Part shown: positions 1-11,424 of the stretch, piece after piece | Numbering within the stretch: the stretch's first letter is position 1 | Layout of the letters: every line of letters begins with the position of its first letter | Source of the DNA: Cristatella mucedo | Lineage: Eukaryota > Bryozoa > Phylactolaemata > Cristatellidae | Assembly: GCA_009760855.2 (NCBI GenBank) | Contig: WPIO01000046.1 | Span: forward strand, 2,103,501 to 2,167,500 | Reading direction: 5' to 3' | DNA: 64,000 nucleotides | Program-made: the position numbers and the translations under genes | The notes under the pieces: model-generated | Seen by the model: the letters and a program-made list of their open reading frames with translations, nothing else | What the model was told of the DNA's origin: nothing | Databases searched by the model: none

Positions 1-566
1 CTCCACGATTGGCATTCACAAAGGTGCTATTTCAAGCGCCATATAGCTGTAGGCCTCGAATCGTACTCGGTCATTGCGGTGTTTGCAGGAATGTGCCCAG
101 TCGCGAGAGCCGCTATTGGGCGGTACTTAGGCCTGGGGTGGGATCAGACGAGACGCTCCTCATAAGGTCACTTCCCCTGTGTGCTGTGAAGTTGAGTAAT
201 GACGAACTCTCGGGGACGAGGCGTACTCCGCCGTATGCCAAGAGGCGTAGCCCAGTGCCGAGTGCCTGCTCAGTGGACTGGGTTCTCAATAAGCAGGTCG
301 CCTCGCACGCAGCGTTTCTGGAGCTATCCCACTTACCGTTACCGAGGGGTCGCGAGTTCGTTGGCGTGAGGTTGACCGGGGCGAGCCGAGCACGATTAAA
401 CCGGCAGCGAGCAGTCGAGTCCTCTTTATTACGATCCCCTGTCGAAAACGAGGCTTTTCGATGGCTCGCAGTATACGCGGTTAAGCTCGTCGTCCCAGAG
501 GATGATGTAGTATAGCTGATGGTACTCCACAGCCTTCGTGACCTGCCCATCATTTCTGACGAGCAA
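1..566. other. unassigned sequence
   Basis: An open frame runs at 9-515 (+) with another on the opposite strand. Neither resembles a family I know. The moderately GC-rich sequence could be part of an LTR, but no ends are visible. Confidence 0.3.
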
Positions 567-601
567 GTCAGCTAATACTAAATAAATAAATATTAGCTGA
601 C
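567..601. repeat. 11-bp perfect inverted repeat
   Basis: Arms GTCAGCTAATA (567-577) and TATTAGCTGAC (591-601) are separated by 13 AT-rich bases. The second arm is the 3' end of the adjoining SINE-A copy, so the first may be the end of another, inverted copy. Confidence 0.7.
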
Positions 602-750
602 TTAGCAGCCTCATTTGTATAGCCGCAGGAGAGCCTTATCGGCTGCCGCCGTCGCTTGCAGTTGGCAATAAAGGATCGCCCAATGCAGGATTCGCACCCA
701 CGACTTCGGTCGTGAAGAGCAAACACCATACCTCGTGAACTGTCACAGCC
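591..750 (-). mobile_element. SINE-A copy 1
   Basis: It reads from the AGCTGACTTAGCAGCCTC 3' tail, through GCCTTATCGGCTG and the aged B box, to the tRNA-like head. It is diverged. Confidence 0.75.
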
Positions 751-1330
751 CCTCTACTATGGCTTGCTAAGTCCGGGGCAAAATTTCATATTGGACCCCT
801 TCAAGGGCATAGCGAGTGGCTGGCGAATACAAAAAAAGGTAAAAAAAAAGAAGAAGTAAAGTATGAAGCTCACCCGCTGTGGCAATCTGCTCACCGAGTT
901 CTGTTTCACTATTGGGACCACCTAAAAGGGAAGTTGTGAGATTTTGAGTGCGATTAAATAAAAATTCATTTAAAGAGCTGCCTGACTGGGTGAGCCTATT
1001 GGCTTCGGTCAATAATGTATCCGATCAATAACAACCTCCGCATTTTCTCAGACACGAATGCTCTCAATACAATCATAGTGGAAGATATCCACCACCGTCA
1101 GACAATGGAGGAAAAATATTTACCGGATTTAATGTTCTTTCAGAGCACCCCTGATGCCAGAAGAGGCTTTCGCAAGTTGCTGTCGACACGAATAATAGTA
1201 ACTTAGAACTCAAGATACATTTTTTGTCGGCGACTGCTATCTAAGAATGCTCTTTGTACATCCTCTGCTCCTTAAATATTCCAGGTGTCATAACGGTCGT
1301 ATTTTTCGGCATTTTGCACCTGCATGACTT
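751..1330. other. unassigned sequence
   Basis: AT-richer DNA with short ORFs on both strands. None shows conserved motifs or splice context. Confidence 0.3.
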
Positions 1331-1497
1331 TTATTGGCTCGCTAGGTAAGGCGATTGCTCTTTTATAATGGGGGTCCCAAGGTCGTGGGTTCGAATCCTG
1401 CAGTGAGCGACCCTTAGCTGCCACTGCAAGCGGTGGCGATAGCCTTTAAGGCTCTTCTTCCGCTATACAAAAGAGGCTATTTAATCAGCAAGTAATT
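1331..1497 (+). mobile_element. SINE-A copy 2
   Basis: It has an intact B box, GGGTTCGAATCC (about 1387-1398), an A-box-like GGCTCGCTAGGTAAGG, the CAAGCGGTGGCGATAGCC body and the GCTATACAAAAGAGGCT tail. Confidence 0.85.
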
Positions 1498-1920
1498 TTT
1501 AACATGTATGTGCCAGTTTCAGGTACTAACGTGGAAAAGCATGCGGGGGATCGCAAAAAGTAAAGCGACGTTGCCGAGGCCTGGACCTCTGCTTCAACAT
1601 GGAGGTGCTAGTTTCAGCAGGCTGTAGTAAATCCAAATCAGGCCATGTCTAGGTGTAGCTCCCTTTAAGCGAACTCGCTGTAAATAAGCCATTCATCGTG
1701 GCGGCTTTCACGAGGCGTGCTTCGTCGATACGATGCCGGAAGTCTGATCAGATTAACAATGAGCATATCAGCAGAATAGTTGCGCTAACGACTATTGATG
1801 GAAACTCTATCGAAACTTACAAGACTTCATTTTGGGGGCGTTGCAACGAGCGAGAGAAAACTTACAATCAAGTGCTGCTGAGATTTACAGTGCATTTCAT
1901 TCCCACACAGAAATGAGTCG
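1498..1920. other. unassigned sequence
   Basis: No recognisable coding or repeat similarity. It lies just upstream of the Gypsy remnant. Confidence 0.3.
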
Positions 1921-2190
1921 TACGAAACATTCGTATTACTTGGACCGCCGACAACACGAGTCAGAATGATTCTACTCATTTTACTCTGGGCATCTCGATC
2001 TTATTCATTCGTGCAATTATACCATTGAGGAACGCGGTAGCAGAACTACCGGGCGGAGCCACAGCAACATGACCAATCAGGAGAAGCCTCCCTCACCACG
2101 TGGTCTGGGGAGCAGACACACGTTGCTGCCAATAAAGGTGCCCTGTTCATCCGCGATGCGTCTTCTTATTTCATGGTGGCAGCAGTGAAA
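1921..2190 (+). mobile_element. possible 5' LTR of the Gypsy remnant
   Basis: The stretch has an AATAAA near 2133 and ends near 2180, before a TGGTGGCAGCAG sequence resembling a primer-binding site. Gag-like sequence follows. The left end is not defined. Confidence 0.35.
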
Positions 2191-2215
2191 TTATAAAGTG
2201 TCGCCCTGAATATCA

Positions 2216-3010
2216 ACGAAGCTCAAGAGATATTCAAATGTTACCCTCCAGCGGAGTATAAGTTTGGCGGGCGGCTTTATGGACTACTTGGAGAAAGCGA
2301 TTTCGCCAATATGAGACCGAAACCAAGCGAACTGCAGAGGAACAGGACCTACAGATAAGTACGCTTTTATCCTACGGGGACGCAAGCCAAAACGACATTC
2401 GACACCTTTAACTGTGAGTTTGACCAAGTGATGACGTTGGATGTCATCTTGGGCAAATTTGACGACTACTTCATTCCACGAAGAAATATCATCCGCGATC
2501 AGGCTACGTTAAACCGCCTCCCTAAGCATTCGGGTGATTCTACCGAGGCATTCATACGCGCACCTTATAATTAAGCTTCGCACTGCAAATACGGCACGTT
2601 GAATGATGAGTTGCTCCAAGATCACCTTATTGTGGGCTTGGCTGACCTAAAACTTTCAGAAGACCTGCAACGAATCCCCGAACTTACGTTAACTTTCGCG
2701 GTACAAAAGAAGCATCAGACGGAGGCGGTAAAATCACAACTGAGTCTGCAATATTTAGTTTCAGATGTCTCTGAGGCTCTTTAGAAACCACAGTCCGCTG
2801 ACTGTGTCCTGAGCCCGGCGTCTTAGAAGCTAGCAGCCGTATGGACCGAAATAGAAGTAGTATGCTTTCCGGTGACGCCGAAGAAGCTGACAGCTACTGG
2901 AACAGTAACTCGGCTCACACTCTTGGACGCTGCCCGGCATGCATCCGCCGTTGCAACATTTGCCGGAAGTTGGGGCACTTCACGGAGCGATAAAAATCCC
3001 GCATAAAACC
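2216..3010 (+). pseudogene. Gypsy gag remnant
   Basis: Frames read FDDYFIPRRNIIRDQATLNR, then EAFIR, DELLQDHLIVGLADLKLSED and LGHFTER. This is the gag core plus the zinc-knuckle region of a Gypsy element. It is broken by stops near 2355 and 2573. Confidence 0.8.
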
Positions 3011-3149
3011 TGATGCTAAAGGATGAGAGTTCGTGGCCTGATTCGATAGAGACAATTATACTGTGGATGCCGTTACACAGCCTGTAGCTGTAGAGAGCCA
3101 GTCGGTGAGGGCAGCATCGCCCTGGCAAGTGAACTTTTTTTCGGTAATA

Positions 3150-3384
3150 GAATGACCATTCTATTTAAAATAAATTGTGGCGCTTAGGCAACCAAGCATA
3201 ATTACGGAAAACACGTATGCTCGGCTACTACGACCACCTCGTCTTGAGCCTGCAGTGGCAAAACTACATAGTATCGGCAACCACTTGGCTTGTAAGAGTA
3301 CCTTCAAGCAAGGCTAAAGCTGAAAGGAATGACTTATCTGCTACCAGTCTACGTAGCCACGTCACTGGGGTAACGAATGGTATT
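3150..3384 (+). pseudogene. Gypsy protease-region remnant
   Basis: ENTYARLLRPPRLEPAVAK and IGNHLACKSTF lie between the gag and RT remnants. The catalytic DSG is not preserved. The downstream part (NLLSRQASVRMGL) resumes at about 5325 beyond LINE-A. Confidence 0.65.
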
Positions 3385-5290
3385 TTTTTCTATCTCCGTC
3401 TGTCACTCCGCAAAGTCATAAAGATTATGTGGGTGTGACGCAGGATAGTTTTGTATAGCGCACTCGCAGCCTAAGGGGCTTTCGGTATGCATTCGGTAGC
3501 CAACAGACTTCGTCTCACCCAACAAAGAGAAAGTGGGAAGCATAGCAGTGTCTGGAGAGCAGTTGAGGTAGTGCGTAGCATAGAAGTAGCAGCTCAGGAC
3601 CGCTGGAAAGGATGAGCCATAGTCGGCAGCAGGAGAGTAGTTGTCGTTGCGTAAGAATTGTGGAAGCGAGTTCCACAGTCAAGGACCTGCAGAGCTAATG
3701 CTTCTGTCGCCAACGGTCTTTAAGCGGAGGAATGGAACAGCTAATTTATTGTCCACACAGGATCTGAGGGCGTGAAGAGACTGAAACTGTTGCAGCAGTT
3801 CAGCTAGGTACGAAGGAGCCAAGCCGTGGCGGGCCTTGTGGGTCAGGGTACGAGCTCTGCTCTGTATCCGTTGCTCAACCGGTATCCATCCTAGCTCTTT
3901 TAGCAAAGGAGACACGTGGTCAAACCTCCGGGACCTAGAGACTAGCCTTGCAGACGTATTCATCGTCAGCTGCAGTGGCCTAGTGGCTTTCTTTGGTAGC
4001 TCAGCCAAAAGGGAATTAAAATAATCAAGCCGAGACAGAACAAAAGAGCTAGCTAAATGTTTTGCAAGCTGTTGGCTCTGGCCTTATCTGTACTAGCTTC
4101 GATACTAACTCAAGTAATGAGACACATTTGTTGGTGTCTAAAATTTCTGGGCCACAAGCACCTGCCACAACGACTTCAGAGCGGCAGCAGGTGACGGCGA
4201 CGGTGGAGGAGCAGCAGCCTGCGGCAGAGGTGGCCTTTGAAGTATCGGCTGCCTCGGAGTCGGTGGCTTTCGAGGAGGCAGAGGATGTTGACCACGAAGT
4301 GCTAGTGGGGGTCCGCAAAACTGCTCGTTGCCAAACAACAACAGAGGTCCACGAGTGGACATCAGTGGTAGAGGTCACCGAGACAGCGCTGGGTCTAGCG
4401 ATTGCCGATTTGAAGGACTTGGGCACGACCTCTTTTACCAAAGAAGCATTAAAAATCTCGGTTATAGCTGGGCTAAGTTGGGGTGTCAGTTAAGACCACA
4501 GAGATGATGGTATATGATCTTCAGGAGACGAGCTCTTTTTGCTAGACCTTATTAAGGTAGCCACATTGCATGCAGAAACTTCGGAAAACCTTTTAAGGAA
4601 GGTCACAGGTTGTGATACCGCGATTGCTTTGGTCGGGGTGGTGGGGCTATATGGAGACACGAATATACGCAACTTTTTCAGTAAAGAAGGCTGAAAACTT
4701 TTCAGCTAAGCCCTTAATATCTGGGGAGTCAGACCTCTCAGCATTGGCCAGTAAACGGTTTACTGTCTTATAAATCTGCTTAGTGTCCGACTGGCAGGAA
4801 TTCAGCTTTCGGATGAAAAAAGAAGCCCTGGCTTTTTTAAGCTTCCAGGTGTAAACTCGAAGGAAGTCCTTGAAATTAAGTAGATCTGCATCAAACCCGA
4901 TATCTTGAAACGACGTTCAAGCCTGCGCTTAATCCGGCAAATTTTTATGAGTTTTTTCGTAAATTGAAGGGAATCTCCACGGCTTCGTAAAGGATAGAAT
5001 GAACGGGAGCATACTTGTCAAGAGCAGTCCTGAGTGTCATGTTCATTGCATCAGTGAGGGTATCGAAGCTGTCGGTCGAGTCTGAATGCAGATCAAGAAG
5101 ACCTGCACCACAAACAGATTTCAAAAATTTGTCTATGTCAATGCGTTGTAAGTTACGTCGCTTGACAAGTTCGACATTACCGTGCACGTACAAGGGAGCA
5201 GGAACAGTAAACAAAACCGAACAATGATCTGAGAGGGTCAGCGGGCGCACCACAAGGTCAGTGGAGAGGACATCCTTAGATCGCGAGAAC
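3385..5290 (-). mobile_element. LINE-A copy, internally rearranged
   Basis: Its 3' end is at about 3385 and reads toward the endonuclease end near 5290. Segments are the endonuclease/linker (LSDHCSVLFTVPAPLYV, 5253-4945), a central linker and the RT C-terminal region (ARLVSRSRRFDHVSPLLKEL, 4008-3679). Between about 4062 and 4400 the RT core is replaced by unrelated sequence. It interrupts the Gypsy element. Confidence 0.8.
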
Positions 5291-6570
5291 TAGAATATGG
5301 CCACCGAAGTGGGTGGTACGATTAATCTCCTCAGCCGACAAGCTTCTGTGCGTATGGGACTGGTTAAACTCAGCTTAGAGAAGACAATTTTTCGCGATCC
5401 GGTATTTGGAGAGATTGGATTAAGGCAAGGCCAGGCTGTGAATATTTATCTCAAACCCTATGCGGAGCCATACTGCCTACACAAAGCTTGCCACATACTC
5501 AGAACCTGTTCCCTTTCGTAAAGGACGAAATCTTTCGAATGGAGAAGAACGGCGTCGTCGAACGTGTATCGTAACCTATCAAGTGGGGCTCTCTAATCGT
5601 ACCAGTCCTGAATCCCAACGGCAAAGTGCGCCTTCCTGTCGACTTGAAGCGCCTTAATTGAGCAATGGTTCGTGAAAGGTACGTGCTAGGTAAGCTTGAC
5701 GAGATTTTGCCTAAGCTTGTTGTTGCTGCTGTTCTCCAAGTTGGATGCATCCAGCGAATTTTGGGCTATTCTATTGTCCCATTAGTGCACTCTCTTAATA
5801 GCGTTTAGAACATCTTTTGAATGTTTTTGTTTTCGCGGGCTGCCCTTTGGCATTACTAGCACGCTGCAGATCTTTCAGCGACTGATGCACATCCGTTTGT
5901 TTGAGATCGAAAGTGTAGCCGTTTATTTACACGACGTTATGGCTTATGGATCCGTTGTAGCTTAGCATGATAATAAATTGCGTAGCGTCATTTTCGCCAT
6001 TTCAAAGTCGGGCCTCAAGCTGAATAGAGAAAGTCTATATTCCACCAGCCCACTTTGACGTTCTTAGGGTATGTTATTGACGCCAGCGGCGTCCGACTGT
6101 CAGGCGACAAAATAGAAGCCATCCTCAACCTTCCTGATCCGACCAACACAGCCAAGCTAAAGCGATGCCTTAGTATGATGATCTACTTCGGCCGGTTTGT
6201 GCCAAATGTGGCCTCTCTTATAACATCTAAACGATCTCCTCTCGTCTGAATCCCTGTGGTACTGGAACCTATCCAGGAGAAAGAATTTTGGGAAGCGAAG
6301 TTGCTTTTGACTAAGGCACCAGTGTTGGCTAATTTTGACTCAATAAAGCCGGTGATTATCAATGCCGATGTCATGGATCGAGAGGGCAAGATGTGCGACC
6401 TATCGCATTTTTATCCCGCACGTCCGGCGCCTATTGTTGCGAATGATGCGTTTTAATCCTTGCGCCGTGTATGTGCCCGGGAAAACCCTGGTGACAGCCG
6501 ATACGCTGTCAAGAGCACTATTGCGTAGGAGTGAAGAACACAACTATATCGAAGCCGGGCCACGTTGAAC
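5291..6570 (+). pseudogene. Gypsy RT-RNase H remnant
   Basis: NLLSRQASVRMGLVKL is followed by VKDEIFRMEKNGVVERV, LPFGIT, TFLGYVIDASGVRLSGDKIE, the KAPVLANFDS RNase H start and VPGKTLVTADTLSRA. At the catalytic site the YMDD-type motif reads YLHDV. Frameshifts and stops prevent expression. Confidence 0.85.
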
Positions 6571-7199
6571 GGCTTTGACATAGTCGTGCTCTCCACTCCT
6601 ATGCAATGGTGATGTTATCAGCGTACCAGCTATCACCAGAGTCCTCTTATGGACACATATACGGCGCGAGGGTTAAAACGCATCAGTCGCATCAATAGGC
6701 GATGACATCTAACCGGAACCTGGTCAAGGTCTTTAGTCATCCGTAACGGAATAGGTGGTTTATGGTCAGCGCAAAGCTCAAAAAAATGCAAACCAACAAT
6801 GAACTGACTGAACTGAACCTTTTCCTAGGCACTTTACAGTTGCTGTAAACAAAGCTTTACCAAATGATTGGTGGTAACATCTTAGAGGGCGCTATACAAA
6901 TGTATTATTATTATGTCATCACTCTCCGTATGAACTCCGCCGATATTAGCAAAATGATAAGCACTAATTCCATTAATTACCTGGGGGGCTGAATATCGAA
7001 TGAAAAGCAAAAAAAATTGAAAGCTTCCAACGATGTCTCAATCGTCATTAGATAACTGCTGGCTTTATAGAGGGCTACCTGCATGAATCCAGACACGGTA
7101 GCAAGCTTACTGCGAAACTTGGAGCCAGCTTAGGTTGCAAAGATCTTCTCAGGCGTCTAGAGCTGACGATGTTTCCGTTGTATTGATCTAAACCTAGAC
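6571..7199. other. unassigned, with two inverted LINE-tail scraps
   Basis: Mostly unrecognised. A reversed tail scrap (CCTAGGCACTTTACAG, about 6834-6850) and a forward one (GGGCGCTATACAAATG, about 6887-6903, then TTA repeats) sit about 35 bp apart. Confidence 0.45.
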
Positions 7200-7910
7200 C
7201 GTAACTTACTTGCTAGGCTTGAGGTCTCAATATCAGAGTTCAGTTGATCTGCCACAACTCGTTCCTGTCTTTGATAGGAACGTGAGAAGGGAGACTAGAC
7301 GGAAGCTGCTCAGGTCCTCATGGTCTAGCGTCACTTTCTTAATTTGTTGCCCGAACAACAGCCTTTTTGAAAGGTGCAGGGACATGACCTGAGGCTAAGG
7401 GCATATTTATTATGTTATTTATGCATGGAAGCAGCAGATCTGAGCATCGTAGAAGTAGCACCAATGGAAATTGGGTCTAGAGGGCTACTAGTCCTCCTTG
7501 ACTATGAGATGATATTCAGGATAAGGTCACTCATAGCCTCCTTTAATGTTCAAGCTAATGCACGGAATCAATGGATAGAAGTCCTGTGTTGATGTAATTG
7601 CCCGACAGAGTCCACAAGGGATGCTGCCACCCGAAGAATAGACTCTCTGATTTTGTTTATCTTGCTGGCAAAGAAGCTAGAGAGGCAACCGAAGCATTGG
7701 AAACGATCGGCTAATTCACCACAAAGATCACTTGGTATAGAGCTAACCTGGAAGCAGTTACGGAAATGTTTTTTGGCAGTCATCAGCATTTTTGGATTGT
7801 GCATCTGTGATTCAACCATATTTTTGTAGAAGTTAGATTTGGCCTTTGCTAGGATCGATTGGTATGATCGACAGTAGTCTTCATATGCCTGACGGTCGAT
7901 CAATGTCTTG
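7200..7910 (-). mobile_element. LINE-B fragment (RT N-terminal part)
   Basis: It encodes YEDYCRSYQSILAKAKSNFY and ADRFQCFGCLSSFFASKINK, collinear with the long LINE-B copy at 33.1-33.8 kb. It is diverged and 5'- and 3'-truncated. Confidence 0.8.
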
Positions 7911-9600
7911 AGGCTGCAACTGACGGCTTATTACTTAGCAAAGTTGTCTCATATTAAGTGAAGTCTCTCTACCCTTATGAAAATTGATTCTGAAAGAGAC
8001 CCAGTTGAGCTGGGATTTCAGCCAAGCTTAATCCTCTGACGGTATTAAAGGCTTTGTAATTAATGCTTCCCTGCATGGCTTACATCAAATACGCTGTCGG
8101 AGGATTCCTATAATCGCAGCCTTAGTGTAATATTGTTGCTAAATATGGCGAGGTTCGTTTGGCTGGGATGGCTGCAATGTGAAACGGTCACCGGCTGGGC
8201 AGAGGCCTGACCCTTAGGCTTGTCACGAAGAGCGATGAAACCTCTTAACCTTGGCTTTTGAGGACCGGACGTTGGTCGGCCGAGTCGTGGTAAATGGCGC
8301 TCTCGGGCTCCGTCGGCACAACAACCAGATGGGTGGCTGGCGTTCGCCGACGAGGCGGTCATTTTTTGAAGGCCACGAGGACCTACTGCCATGCACGTCT
8401 GGAGATAAGCATGATCGTTGTTATGGCTTGACCTGTAGCATGTTCTTCTTAGCCCCCTCCGTGAGCTGGAGCCCTCGGAATTTCTGAGAGGTACCTCGCT
8501 AGTTATTCTCCGTTATGCAAAGACTCATCAATGTCTCCAAGATTTGGTATTTGTGAGATAGCAGTCTCGTCTTCAAGATTGCCTCGGTCCGAGTGTGTCC
8601 TACCGTGTTTGGTTGGCAGGCTTCGTTGTTTCTGACGTCCACCGTAGCCTAATGTAGCTAGGGCGCCAGCGATTCTGTATAGTTGCTCTGTTATTGTTGG
8701 CGCGTGCTATGGTGTAATAAAGAAGTTTAATTGAACTGCCGCTCGTTTTGCCCTAGCCCAGCGACAGGCGTTGTAGTAGCAGGCGGCATAGCCGGGACAG
8801 GGTGTGGTTGGGCGAGAAGTAGCCCCAGCCTTCTAGCTTCGGTTACAAAGTTTCCCATTACGCTGCCAGTGGGTGCCTTTCTGCATAGCCTTAGTACGGA
8901 ATTGTTGCTAAACCAGCGACCTATCGCGAAAAAATCTCGAACTAGGACTTATATTTAGCGAAGCGAAGAGGTTCCCACATAGAAAAAGAAATAATTACTC
9001 TCCAATCTGGTCTTGAATTGCTTGAACGAAATGCGTTCGGGCAGATGCTCGTAGTGGATATTAAAGTGATCGTCAACTATTACTCGGCATCTGTAGCAAG
9101 CCCGTCTCTAAGGTCTCACCGCGATTGCATCGGATGAGACTTCACTTCATGTGAATACTTCACCTTAGTCCATAATCCTGATAGAGCTCGCCATAGCTGA
9201 TGCACTCATGAGGGCCTCATCCAAACGTCTGTACACAGACCATGAGTTGCTACACTGCGAGGAGCAGATTGCAGCTTCTCTCTAGCAGACCCTACCGGCA
9301 TAAGAGCAACGGAAGCGTGCACACTAGCAAGAGAGGCCAACGCAACACTTCACGCAGTTTGGTTTTTTCATGCCACGACGACAAGATAGGCGACTGCCGG
9401 AGCCTGCTTATTTGAGGCCTTACTAGAGAGTTAGGCATAACTTTTCACTCAATAGTAGCCTGATATTCAAAGGCGAACAGATAGTCTCTCTCAGTCATTT
9501 CACTAGCAGGCTTTGTAGCTCCTTTCCTCAAGGCCATGTTGGTATTTTAAGAATACCATGTTTGTCAAAACTTTAGCATAGTGGCTTGGTTTTTTTGAAA
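7911..9600. other. unassigned, possible LTR at 8500-8925
   Basis: No coding similarity. A roughly 40-bp motif (CAGCCTTAGTGTAATATTGT and variant) occurs at about 8117 and 8883. An AATAAA lies near 8718, so an LTR is possible but unproven. Confidence 0.3.
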
Positions 9601-10075
9601 GATCGGAGGTTTACTGGTAGCTTGCAGCAAATATGAAGAAAACCCAAATGACAACCCACTTACGGCCTCCATAGTTTGTGCAGCTCCGAAATACATATAG
9701 TAAACATGAGTTTGTTTCAAACCAAAACCAAAAGAACTCTCCTTAAGAGGGCTGTCAAAGAAACAATCTCCTCTTTCCCGCGTTCATCCCGAAACTGCCT
9801 CTGTCACCTGGTCTGCATAGCAACTCCCGCACCAATGTCATTCCGCTAATAGCACGAGCCCAAGCTCTTCTGTGGCACACCTAGCCGGTAAGCCACAGAG
9901 AAGAACCACCCCGCGCCACGAACAAAAAACCAAGCCGGCAGCTGCCCAATTTAACGCCACTCGTTGCTGTAGCTAAATGTAAAGCGCCTAGAAAGAGATT
10001 AAGTTCTCTGAGGGCGCTTTATCAAGTGCAATATTATTATTATTATTAGCTATCTAACTACGTGGCTCCCCGTGA
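9601..10075 (-). mobile_element. DIRS-like fragment, copy 1
   Basis: It aligns over about 270 bp (9690-9975) with the copy at 10480-10900. It is interrupted by a 71-bp LINE tail at 9976-10046 flanked by TAGCTA duplications. Confidence 0.5.
9976..10046 (+). mobile_element. LINE-B stem-loop tail insertion
   Basis: The insertion is AAATG plus the hairpin AAAGCGCC...GGCGCTTT and TTA repeats. It is flanked by 6-bp direct repeats TAGCTA (9970-9975, 10047-10052). The paralogous fragment at about 10850 is the empty site. Confidence 0.85.
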
Positions 10076-10098
10076 TCTAAAGGTCACACACAATTGCC

Positions 10099-10234
10099 AG
10101 CGCTGGTTTGATCCAGTTGCTAAGATGCCCGCCCCGACCAAGGTCTGGCCCAGGTTGTGGACTCAAGCCCCGTGGCATATGTGAAACGCCTGAATAGAGA
10201 TTAAGTTCTCTTATGGCTCTATACAAATGAATTG
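10099..10234 (+). mobile_element. SINE-B copy 1
   Basis: It has the tRNA-like head with CCGACCAAGGTCTGGCCC, a decayed B box, GGCATATGTGAAACGCC and the LINE-type tail GAGATTAAGTTCTCTTATGG. Confidence 0.85.
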
Positions 10235-10479
10235 TCCAATCCCGGTCACCCGGCTTGGGGACCAATGAGCTGTGAAGCGTGCACAGGGAGGGGGAATTAC
10301 GAAAACTCTGCTCACAACGCTCTCATTTGCCGGTAGGCTAGATAACAAGCCGGCGCTGTTGCATACACCTTCCGAAACAGTGGGTAGTCATTCTTGCTGG
10401 TCTCCGACAAGAAATCGTACACGCAGAAACTGCTGCTGTGCAAAACGATGGTAAATACCAATGGCACTTCGATGGGGTC

Positions 10480-10900
10480 AAGGCGGCACTCGCCGAGTCT
10501 CCGCTACGGGCCGAGAAACCAATCTGCTACGTCATCCTCGTTGGGGTAGCGCTCCATCGGCAGGTCGAAATAGCTTATGGCAAAAACCGCTTTAATTTCT
10601 AACCAATACCAAAAGCTCTCTCCTCGAGACGGCTCACAGCCCAACAGCGCACCCCACTCGGTGTCTCCAGCGTCCACTATGCAGCTACTGCGGCGCAACT
10701 CCCGAGCCATGGTCGATCCGCTGAGAGCACCCGCACAAGCTCCTCTGTTTCACGCCCAGCCGGTAAATCACAGGGGAAAGCTCCCCGCCCCCCACACGAC
10801 CAAAACATCCAGCTGGCAGCTGCCCAAGCTGATGCAACAACTCACTGCCGTAGTTATCTAACTCTGCAATGCGAGTACCGGAACCTGGTGGTTGATCTGT
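10480..10900 (-). mobile_element. DIRS-like fragment, copy 2
   Basis: The minus strand encodes IVDAGDTEWGALLG and WLEIKAVFAIS. This resembles the RNase H TDAS..GWGA..LEL.AV signature of DIRS-type elements. It pairs with copy 1. Family assignment is tentative. Confidence 0.45.
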
Positions 10901-11424
10901 TCCTTCTGTATGCGAATGATTACATGTTTCTGTCATTTATTACAGCAAATTGGGCACTACGGATAAACTGTCTGCAGTGCGAAAGGAGCATGTTACGCAA
11001 ATCTTTGATTTACTTGGCACACATTTTGAGATTCCGGAGAACTGTGAGTGCAAATTGACCACTACCAGGTTTCGAGTTCACCACTACCGAGTTTCGAGAG
11101 AGTTTACGGCTCATTCGGGTGTTCAGAAAAGTACCTTCAGAGGACAAAACCTTGAGTGCATTCCCGTGCACCTCGAGGAACTTGCCAGTTGGGGAAGAAC
11201 TTCCTACACCAGCCAGTTCACCGAAAGGTCATCGGTTGCCTACCTGGTTGCCTTTCGGTGAGCAAGCGTTATTAGTGCCTAGCCTGGCGGCACCATCGGC
11301 AGCTCACCTGTCACTGGCTGCTTGATAGAGTGGTACCGCTAGCTCACGGATGAGCTATTGAGCTCCTTGCGAAAAGAAACGTGTCTGTGCGCCCGCGCGC
11401 GTGTGCGTGTGTGTTTATATGCGT
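10901..11424. other. unassigned sequence
   Basis: No recognisable gene. A short imperfect tandem repeat (CACTACCAGGTTTCGAG / CACTACCGAGTTTCGAG) lies at about 11060-11097. Confidence 0.3.

Larger units (their letters stand above)
1921..6570 (+). mobile_element. decayed Ty3/Gypsy element, split by LINE-A
   Basis: Remnants follow canonical order: gag, zinc-knuckle-like CRKLGHFTER, protease, reverse transcriptase, RNase H. There are many stops and frameshifts. No integrase is seen after 6570, and no 3' LTR was found. A minus-strand LINE-A interrupts it at about 3385-5290. The element is inert. Confidence 0.85.

Noticed and set aside
4062-4493. 143-codon plus-strand acidic ORF
   Set aside because: Antisense to a LINE-A copy; no conserved motif and no splice context.
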